Program-made: the position numbers and the translations under genes
The notes under the pieces: model-generated
The model's database searches: none
The model's input: the letters and a program-made list of their open reading frames with translations, nothing else
What the model was told of the DNA's origin: nothing
Assembly (NCBI GenBank): GCA_903908025.1
Contig: CAIVQM010000287.1
Location: forward strand, 1-31,560
Direction: 5' to 3'
From: an uncultured bacterium
GTDB lineage: Bacteria; Actinomycetota; Actinomycetes; S36-B12
Length of the DNA stretch: 31,560 bases
Part shown: positions 24,493-30,075 of the stretch, piece after piece
How positions within the stretch are numbered: the stretch's first letter is position 1
Layout of the letters: each line of letters starts with the position of its first letter

Positions 24493-25130
24493 CGGCGCTC
24501 GCCGAGGGCGGCCGCGCCCCGCTGTCGGAGCGGGGTCGGCGCACGCGCGATCGGCTTGTCGTCGCGGCGCGCGAGGTGTTCGAGGAGCGCGGCTTCGATG
24601 CGACCCGCATGAGTGACATCGCCTCGGCCGCAGGGGTGAGCCATGGCACCGTCTACACGTGGTTTCCGACCAAGGACGATGCGCTGCATGCGGCGGTCGA
24701 CTCCGTGACCGAGCAGATGTACTCGGTCCTCAGCACTCCTGAGATCACCGACCCGATCGAGCGCATCTCGGTGGCGAATGCCCGCTACCTCGAAGTGCAT
24801 CGTGATACGGCCCGTCTGCTCGAGGTCGTGGCACAGGCTGCCGTGAACGACGAGTCCTTCCGGGCTGTCCTTGCCGGGCTGCGCCGCACGCACGTCGACC
24901 GCGTTGCGAAGACGATCCAACGCATGCAGAAGGACGGGCTGGTCGTCGCGTCCCTGGATGCCCGGATCTCGGCTGCCGCCCTGTGCGCGATGGTCGAGGG
25001 CTTCGCTCGCTACTGGCTGAGTGGTGCCGGCGAGTCGGCCGAGCCTCTCGCACCCGATGCACGAGTTGTCAGGACATTGACCGAGCTGTGGGCGCGCGCC
25101 CTCGGCCTCATTGAGCCAGGAGGTGGCTGA
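24489..25130 (+). CDS. TetR-family regulator inside the AtuA/carboxylase operon
   Basis: A 213-residue protein with a clear N-terminal TetR domain: RTRDRLVVAAREVFEERGFDATRM, then IASAAGVSHGTVYTWFPTKDDALHAAV. The helical C-terminal part would bind a ligand, probably an acyl-CoA given its neighbours. It sits between the AtuA-related gene (4-base overlap) and the acyl-CoA dehydrogenase gene (1-base overlap), so it is made in proportion to the enzymes. This fits a feedback repressor of the operon acting at the two palindromes before 18964. In Pseudomonas the TetR repressor AtuR binds two inverted repeats at the atu promoter. Equivalence is inferred from context, not from direct similarity. Confidence 0.86.
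   Translation: MTALAEGGRAPLSERGRRTRDRLVVAAREVFEERGFDATRMSDIASAAGVSHGTVYTWFPTKDDALHAAVDSVTEQMYSVLSTPEITDPIERISVANARYLEVHRDTARLLEVVAQAAVNDESFRAVLAGLRRTHVDRVAKTIQRMQKDGLVVASLDARISAAALCAMVEGFARYWLSGAGESAEPLAPDARVVRTLTELWARALGLIEPGGG
25118..25125 (+). promoter_or_regulatory. Strong ribosome binding site for the acyl-CoA dehydrogenase
   Basis: AGGAGGTG, almost the full anti-Shine-Dalgarno complement, lies inside the end of the TetR gene 4 bases before ATG 25130. It fixes that start, and suggests that the dehydrogenase is translated more strongly than the regulator before it. Confidence 0.75.
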
Positions 25131-26278
25131 TGTTGTTCACGCCCGAGCACGACCAGTTCAGGCAGAGCGTCCGCAAGCTCGTGGAGGAGGAGATCAACCC
25201 CTACGCGGATGAGTGGGAGGAGGCGGAGATCTTCCCCGCGCACGAGCTCTTCCCCAAGCTGGGTGCGATTGGTGCCTTCGGCCTCGAGTACGAGACGGAG
25301 TTTGGCGGCGGGGGAGCCGACCACTCCTTCACGGTCGTCCTCGCCGAGGAGCTCGGTCGCAGCGACGTGGGCGGTGTTCCGATGGCGATCGCGGTGCAGG
25401 CGGGAATGGCCACGCCTGCCCTTGCCCGCTTCGGCAGCGACGATCTCAAACGCGAGTTCCTGGCCCCGACACTCGCTGGTGAGCTGGTGTGCTCCATCGG
25501 TGTGAGCGAGCCCGGTGCCGGATCGGACGTCGCGGGCATCACGACACGTGCTCGCCGCGACGGCGACGACTGGGTCATCAATGGCCGCAAGATGTGGATC
25601 ACCAGCGGCACGCAGTCAGATTGGATCTGCATGCTGGTGCGCACCTCGGACGAGGGTGGCTACCACGGCATGAGCATGATCATCGTGCCGACGTCGACTC
25701 CCGGTTTCAGCGTTGGCCGCAAGCTCAAGAAGATGGGCAACAACTCCTCGGACACGGCAGAGCTCGTACTCGACGATGTTCGGGTACCCGTGCGCTACAC
25801 GATCGGGGAGGCGGGTCGCGGCTTCCAGATGCAGATGGCTCAGTTCCAGGATGAGCGGCTGTGGATCTGTTACATGGCCGTCACCGGCGCGCGGCGCGCG
25901 ATCGACCGCACGATTGAGTATCTGCAGATGCGCGAGGCATTCGGGAAGCCGCTGCTCGCAAATCAGTACATCCAGTACCAGCTCGCTGAGCTCGTGGCGG
26001 ATATCGACGTCCTGCATGGCTTCCTGCACCACACGGCCGAGCGCTACGTCGCCGGAGAGGACGTCACGCGTGCCGCGACGGTCGCGAAGCTCCAGGCAGG
26101 CCGCCTGAGTCGCAGAGTCGCGGATGCCTGTGTGCAGTTCCACGGCGGCATGGGCTACGCCGAGGAGATGTGGGTCGCGCGGTACTTCCGTGACTGCCGG
26201 CTGGGCAGCATCGGCGGTGGTGCCGACGAGGTCATGCTGCGCATCATCTCGATGCTCGAGGGGATGGGCCGCAAGTGA
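25130..26278 (+). CDS. Acyl-CoA dehydrogenase, candidate citronellyl-CoA dehydrogenase (AtuD-like)
   Basis: A 382-residue flavoprotein of normal length. FAD-side motifs are SIGVSEPGAGSDVAGI and WITSGTQSDWICMLVRT; the C-terminal helices include CVQFHGGMGYAEEMWVARYFRD. At the usual catalytic position (YEGT near the C-terminus) it reads SIGGGADEV, so that glutamate is absent. E242 in QFQDERLW takes the place used as the base in isovaleryl- and long-chain acyl-CoA dehydrogenases, which suits branched substrates. In the Atu scheme this enzyme makes the 2,3-double bond (citronellyl-CoA to geranyl-CoA) before carboxylation. Isovaleryl-CoA or another branched acyl-CoA remains possible. Its stop overlaps the hydratase GTG. 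Confidence 0.88.
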   Translation: MLFTPEHDQFRQSVRKLVEEEINPYADEWEEAEIFPAHELFPKLGAIGAFGLEYETEFGGGGADHSFTVVLAEELGRSDVGGVPMAIAVQAGMATPALARFGSDDLKREFLAPTLAGELVCSIGVSEPGAGSDVAGITTRARRDGDDWVINGRKMWITSGTQSDWICMLVRTSDEGGYHGMSMIIVPTSTPGFSVGRKLKKMGNNSSDTAELVLDDVRVPVRYTIGEAGRGFQMQMAQFQDERLWICYMAVTGARRAIDRTIEYLQMREAFGKPLLANQYIQYQLAELVADIDVLHGFLHHTAERYVAGEDVTRAATVAKLQAGRLSRRVADACVQFHGGMGYAEEMWVARYFRDCRLGSIGGGADEVMLRIISMLEGMGRK

Positions 26279-27057
26279 CCGACGAGCCGGTCCGTTACGG
26301 AGTCGAGGGCGGCGTTGCGACGATCACCCTGGACCGGCCGGAGTCGAAGAACCGACTCGATGCAGCGGGGATGGCTGCACTGGCCGACCATCTGGCATCG
26401 GCGGCGGCGGACGGAGCTGTGCGGGTCGTGGTGCTCACCGGAACCGGGAGCACGTTCTGCGCCGGGGCCGACCTGTCTGCTGCTGCGTCCGGCGATACCG
26501 AAGGGTTCGCGGGCTCGGGCCCAGACGCACTGGTCCGCGTGCTCACCGCGATGCTGGAACATCCCAAGCCGATCGTCGCCCGCGTTCAGGGGCATGTCGC
26601 CGGAGGCGGGAACGGGTTGGTCGCAGCGTGCGACATCGCGATCGCGTCATCCGATGCGCGGTTCGCCTTCAGCGAGGTTCGCGTCGGTGTGGCTCCTGCG
26701 GTGATCTCCGTCGTGTGCCTGCAGGTGATGCACCGACGCGATGCGCAGGAGCTGCTGCTGACCGGCGAGCGGGTGGATGCGGAGCGGGTGCTGCGTGCTG
26801 GGCTGATCACCGCCGTGGCCGCTCCGGAGGAGTTGGACGCGATGGTTGCGAGCTATGTGAGGAGCCTGATGGCCGGTGGCCCGCATGCTCTGGCAGGGAC
26901 GAAGGACCTGCTGCGCCGGGTACCCGACCTTGCGCAAAGCGAGGCATTCGAGCTGACAGCGCGGGTCTCGGCCGGGTTCTTCGCTTCCGCAGAGGCACGC
27001 GAGGGGATGACAGCGTTCCTGGAGAAGCGTCCGCCGGCGTGGCTGCCGGGGGAGTGA
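26275..27057 (+). CDS. Enoyl-CoA hydratase, (isohexenyl/methyl)glutaconyl-CoA hydratase type
   Basis: A 260-residue crotonase-fold protein starting at GTG inside the dehydrogenase stop. The oxyanion-hole segments are FCAGADLSA (about residue 60) and HVAGGGNGLVAACD (about 107-119). The first catalytic glutamate of classical crotonases is replaced (GGGNGL rather than GGGCEL), while the second is kept in FAFSEVRVGVAPAVIS. This combination and the APAVIS wording are those of methylglutaconyl-CoA hydratase (LiuC) and AtuE. It would hydrate the product of the carboxylase. No HMG-CoA lyase follows, which argues against a leucine pathway. It is the last gene of the operon and converges with the zinc-ribbon GGEEF gene. 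Confidence 0.88.
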   Translation: MTDEPVRYGVEGGVATITLDRPESKNRLDAAGMAALADHLASAAADGAVRVVVLTGTGSTFCAGADLSAAASGDTEGFAGSGPDALVRVLTAMLEHPKPIVARVQGHVAGGGNGLVAACDIAIASSDARFAFSEVRVGVAPAVISVVCLQVMHRRDAQELLLTGERVDAERVLRAGLITAVAAPEELDAMVASYVRSLMAGGPHALAGTKDLLRRVPDLAQSEAFELTARVSAGFFASAEAREGMTAFLEKRPPAWLPGE

Positions 27058-27064
27058 CGCTGCG

Positions 27065-28594
27065 TCAGCCGAGATCCGCACTGCGGGTGACGACCATGTT
27101 GCGTCCCGACCGCTTGGCCTCGTAGAGCGCCGTATCGGCTCGCCGGACGGCGATATCCATCTCCGCGTCTGCCGACGACGCCACCGTGACACCGATGCTG
27201 AGGGTGACGGTGCCGACGGCATCGATGGGGCTGCTCTCGACTGCTTCGCGGATCTTCTCGGCCACGATGACGGCACCGTCAAGGTCAGTGTCGGGGAGCA
27301 GGGCCATGAACTCCTCGCCGCCGAAGCGGGAGACGAAGTCACCGGCGCGCAGTGACTCGGTGATGGTGTTGGCGATGTGCGTCAGGACGTCATCACCCAC
27401 GCCGTGTCCATACGTGTCGTTGATCTTCTTGAACAGATCGACGTCCATCATCAGAATCGATGACGTCACGGTCTCATTGCGGTTCAGTCGCGCGAACTCG
27501 GAATCCAGCTGGTTCATGCCGGCGAGGCGGTTGGGCAGACCAGTGAGGGCATCGCGCCAAGCGAGATTCTGCAGTTCGGCGTTGGCGCGGGCGAGTTCGT
27601 TCGTCCGCTCCTCAACCTTGCGCTCCAGGCTCACATTTGCATCGATGAGTGCCTCGGTGATCACGCGGAGGCGGTGCTCGTGCAGGACGCGCTCGGTGAT
27701 GTCGCTGACTGCCCCCGCCATCCGGGTGGGATTCCCGTCCTCGTCACGTTCGACGACCTGACCACGGTCGAAGACGTGGAGCATCGTGCCGTCGCGGTGG
27801 ACCATGCGGTGCTCGTGGCTGTAGGTACCAGAGCCGCTGAGGGCGTCCTGCAGTGCTCGCTGCACGTCGTCGCGGTCGTCGGGATGCAGGATCTCTGTGA
27901 ACACCTCGATCGGGTGCTGGAGCTCCCCGGAGGTGATGCCGAACATCTCCACCCACTTGGAGTTGTGGGTGACGATGTTGCTGGAGATGTCCCAGTCCCA
28001 GATCCCTTCGCCTGCCGCGGCCATCGCATACGAGTAACTGCGCTCGCGGTCCTGGATCACTCGGTTCGCCCGCTGCAGATCGGTCAGGTCGTGGGCGATG
28101 ACGAGGATGCGGGGCTCGCCGTCCGGGCCGAGAAGTGGCTTCTTGATCGACTGGTAGTAGTGCGTCTCACCCGTCTCGACGTTGGTGGACTCCTCCATCA
28201 CGATCTCGGTCTCGCCGCCGCGCATGACTGCGCGCACGTTCTCGAGGAAGAAGGCGACCTGCTCCTCGTTGGGGTTGAAGGCGCCGTCATCGACTCCGAC
28301 GAGTTCCTGCGGAGTGGTGCCGTAGAGCCGGGCGAGCGCACGGTTGCCGAGCAGGAACTTCCCGTCCCAGTCCTTCATCAGGATGATGTCGGGCGACTCG
28401 TCGATCACCGTGCGAAGGAGCTCCTCCGCATGCACGGTGGAGGCCCACGCCTCCTGAGCGCTGTCGGCATCCGGCTTGACGGGTCCCTGCGCCTGGCACG
28501 ACTCGCAGTGCATCGACCAGGAGCCGGGGGTGACCTCCACCGGTGACGTCTCCAGGGCATGGCAGAACAGACACCTGCGGGTGGTGGTGCTCAT
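27065..28594 (-). CDS. Zinc-ribbon-PAS-PAS-GGEEF diguanylate cyclase
   Basis: A 509-residue soluble protein. The first 50 residues hold two CxxC pairs, C8/C11 and C30/C33, followed by QAQGPVKPDADSAQEAWAS. This layout resembles the small Lar-type (restriction alleviation) zinc ribbon. PAS 1 spans about 55-175 (ELLRTVIDESPDIILMKDWDGKFLLGN) and PAS 2 about 185-310 (AAGEGIWDWDISSNIV, then GAVSDITERVLHEHR). A heptad-like linker (ERKVEERTNELARANAEL) leads to the cyclase domain. GGEEF at 425-429, an RxxD site (RAGD) at 416-419 and DVDLFKKIND with GHGVGD predict an active, product-inhibited enzyme. It lies 148 bases after the response regulator gene and may belong to the same signalling locus. Confidence 0.9.
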   Translation of the reverse strand: MSTTTRRCLFCHALETSPVEVTPGSWSMHCESCQAQGPVKPDADSAQEAWASTVHAEELLRTVIDESPDIILMKDWDGKFLLGNRALARLYGTTPQELVGVDDGAFNPNEEQVAFFLENVRAVMRGGETEIVMEESTNVETGETHYYQSIKKPLLGPDGEPRILVIAHDLTDLQRANRVIQDRERSYSYAMAAAGEGIWDWDISSNIVTHNSKWVEMFGITSGELQHPIEVFTEILHPDDRDDVQRALQDALSGSGTYSHEHRMVHRDGTMLHVFDRGQVVERDEDGNPTRMAGAVSDITERVLHEHRLRVITEALIDANVSLERKVEERTNELARANAELQNLAWRDALTGLPNRLAGMNQLDSEFARLNRNETVTSSILMMDVDLFKKINDTYGHGVGDDVLTHIANTITESLRAGDFVSRFGGEEFMALLPDTDLDGAVIVAEKIREAVESSPIDAVGTVTLSIGVTVASSADAEMDIAVRRADTALYEAKRSGRNMVVTRSADLG

Positions 28595-28714
28595 CGCGTT
28601 GCCGTCCCCATCCCGATTGACCGATTCGCGTAGTTTAACCCCCCGGTGTAGATGGCCCTACCTCGCAGTATCGGACCGCCGCTCGGGCGCGGGGATGTCT
28701 GAGGCGAAATGTCG

Positions 28715-28729
28715 GAATTCTTATAATTC
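28715..28729. repeat. AT-rich inverted repeat with TATAAT between the response regulator and GGEEF genes
   Basis: GAATT-CTTAT-AATTC has perfect 5-base arms and stands out in GC-rich DNA. It contains TATAAT on the plus strand (28722-28727) and TATAAG on the minus strand. It could be part of a promoter or operator for the GGEEF gene about 120 bases downstream, or a stem after the response regulator stop. No T-run follows and no -35 is convincing. The remainder of 28595-28742 holds two AATCGG repeats, 8 bases apart, before the GGEEF start. Confidence 0.35.
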
Positions 28730-28742
28730 TGCGTGAGGGCGA

Positions 28743-29426
28743 TCAGGTCAGGCCGAGCCGGTAGCCCACTCCGCGGACGGCGGTGCCGATCGACGGCCCA
28801 CCGGCCTTCTTGACCTTGTTGCGCAGGCGCGACATGTGCACCTCGACCACATGGGTGTCGCCGTACCACTCGCCCCAGACCCGCTCGAGCAGGGTCTCGC
28901 GGGTGACGACGCGGGCCGGGTTCTCGATGAGCACGGTGAGCAGGTCGAACTCGGTACGCGTCAGGTCCAGAGCGACGCCGTCGAGGGCGGCCAGTCGAGA
29001 CTCGGTGTCGAGGGTGAGCGGACCGACCTGGAACTTGGTCCTCTCATCGTCATCGCCACCGCGCTGCTTGCGGCGAAGCAGGGAGCTGACGCGGGCCAGC
29101 ACGACCTTGGGCGAGAAAGGCTTGGTCACGTAGTCATCGCCGCCCGCGGCGAAGCCGACGAGTTGGTCGACCTCGTCGGCCCGAGACGTCAGGAAGATGA
29201 TCGGGGCGGATGTCACGGCGCGCAGCTGCCGGCAGACTTCGAGTCCGTCCATCGACCCGAGCCCGATGTCGAGGAGGATCAGGTCGGGCTGGTGGGCGTG
29301 GTACATCTCGATGCCGGTCGGGCCGGAGTCGGCCTCGACGACGCGGTAACCGGCGTCCTTGAGTGAGAAGGACAGCAGATCGCGGACGTCAGAGGCGTCG
29401 TCGATTACGAGGATCGTCTCGCTCAT
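28743..29426 (-). CDS. OmpR/PhoB-family response regulator
   Basis: A 227-residue two-domain regulator. The receiver domain (about 1-120) has the acidic pair D9-D10, phospho-acceptor D53 in LILLDIGLG, the switch Thr in IIFLTSR and the conserved Lys in DDYVTKPF. The C-terminal winged helix (about 130-225) has the OmpR-type wording TRTEFDLLTVLIENPARVVTRE, RVWG, VVEVHMSRLRNKVKK and GVGYRL. It should bind DNA when phosphorylated. Its ATG overlaps the stop of the Hpt-like gene upstream (ATGA), so the two are made together. No histidine kinase gene is adjacent, so the phosphate source is unknown. Confidence 0.92.
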   Translation of the reverse strand: MSETILVIDDASDVRDLLSFSLKDAGYRVVEADSGPTGIEMYHAHQPDLILLDIGLGSMDGLEVCRQLRAVTSAPIIFLTSRADEVDQLVGFAAGGDDYVTKPFSPKVVLARVSSLLRRKQRGGDDDERTKFQVGPLTLDTESRLAALDGVALDLTRTEFDLLTVLIENPARVVTRETLLERVWGEWYGDTHVVEVHMSRLRNKVKKAGGPSIGTAVRGVGYRLGLT

Positions 29427-29719
29427 GCGTGTGCTCCCGTCCCCGCCGCCCGGAGGGCGTCGACCGTGCGCGCGCGGGCTTCCTCAATGCCGGCCTGCGT
29501 GGCGGTCGGATCGGACACTACTCCGCTGAGCTCGACCAGGAGGGCATGCGCATCTTCCAGCCGATAGGAGCCGACCGACCCGGTTGCCTTGTGCAGCACG
29601 GCCGGCAGGTCGACGATCGAGCACTCGGACAGCTGGCTGATCGCCCCGCTGAGGACCTCTGCCTGGCGCTCGCGGATGAAGGCGAGAACGGCCTCCGATT
29701 CGGCCTCCGGATTTGTCAC
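29423..29719 (-). CDS. Hpt-domain-like histidine phosphotransfer protein
   Basis: A 98-residue, mostly helical protein. LPAVLHKATGSVGSYRLEDAHALL at about residues 38-61 matches the Hpt helix that carries the phosphorylated histidine (H-x-x-x-G-S), with H43 as the candidate site. The Lys that usually follows at +3 is displaced (H43, K44), so the match is imperfect. It starts at GTG, with TAAGGT ending 6 bases upstream in leaderless geometry, and overlaps the response regulator gene by 4 bases. A role as phosphate shuttle to that regulator is the natural reading. It could instead be a degenerate inhibitor or a helical protein of another family. Confidence 0.65.
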   Translation of the reverse strand: MTNPEAESEAVLAFIRERQAEVLSGAISQLSECSIVDLPAVLHKATGSVGSYRLEDAHALLVELSGVVSDPTATQAGIEEARARTVDALRAAGTGAHA

Positions 29720-29778
29720 GAATCGACCTTATCTGCCGGTTCGGCCCCGTGGACGCCGACACCCCCTACCCTCGGGCC
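29720..29778. promoter_or_regulatory. Compact bidirectional leaderless promoter region
   Basis: In 59 bases there is a -10 for each divergent gene. TAAGGT on the minus strand (29726-29731) lies 6 bases from GTG 29719. TACCCT on the plus strand (29767-29772) lies 6 bases from ATG 29779. Neither gene has a convincing -35. Confidence 0.5.
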
Positions 29779-30066
29779 ATGTGCTGCTTCGTTCTCGTCC
29801 TCGGTTTCCTCGGTCCGCGTCTGGCCTTCCTGTGGGTCTGGCTGTTCACGGAGAGGGTCACCGATGCGTTCGCCGGGAACTTCTGGTGGCCGTTGCTGGG
29901 CGTGATCTTCCTGCCGTGGACGGCGCTCGCCTACGTTGCCGCCTGGGCACCCACGGGCGGAGTGTCAGCCATCGGCTGGTTCGTCGTGGCCTTCGGCTTC
30001 ATCCTCGACATTGCCAGCTACTCGAGCCGGGCCGCGCAGCAGCGCATCCAGCCGTCCGCCTCCTGA
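29779..30066 (+). CDS. Small membrane protein, two to three helices
   Basis: A 95-residue protein beginning MCCFVLVLGFLGPRLAFLWVWLF. The frame is open from 29713, but the ATG at 29779 is preferred because a TACCCT -10 lies 6 bases before it and the hydrophobic N-terminus starts there. Further hydrophobic segments are WWPLLGVIFLPWTALAYVAAW and SAIGWFVVAFGFILDIASY. Proteins with this opening are frequent in actinobacteria, and I know no assigned function. The stop is followed within 10 bases by the SMP-30-family gene, to which it may be translationally coupled. Confidence 0.75.
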   Translation: MCCFVLVLGFLGPRLAFLWVWLFTERVTDAFAGNFWWPLLGVIFLPWTALAYVAAWAPTGGVSAIGWFVVAFGFILDIASYSSRAAQQRIQPSAS

Positions 30067-30075
30067 GGGCTGACC

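Noticed and set aside
18964..27057. Leucine-degradation (liu) operon
   Set aside because: Carboxylase, dehydrogenase and hydratase would fit, but the two AtuA genes are present and HMG-CoA lyase is absent, so I favour an Atu-like role. It is kept as the main alternative.
27055..27067. TGACGC-T-GCGTCA palindrome between convergent genes as a terminator
   Set aside because: It merely joins the two stop codons, is short and has no T-run. Similar small palindromes at 1985-1992, 10298-10313 and 17537-17549 were rejected as terminators for the same reason.
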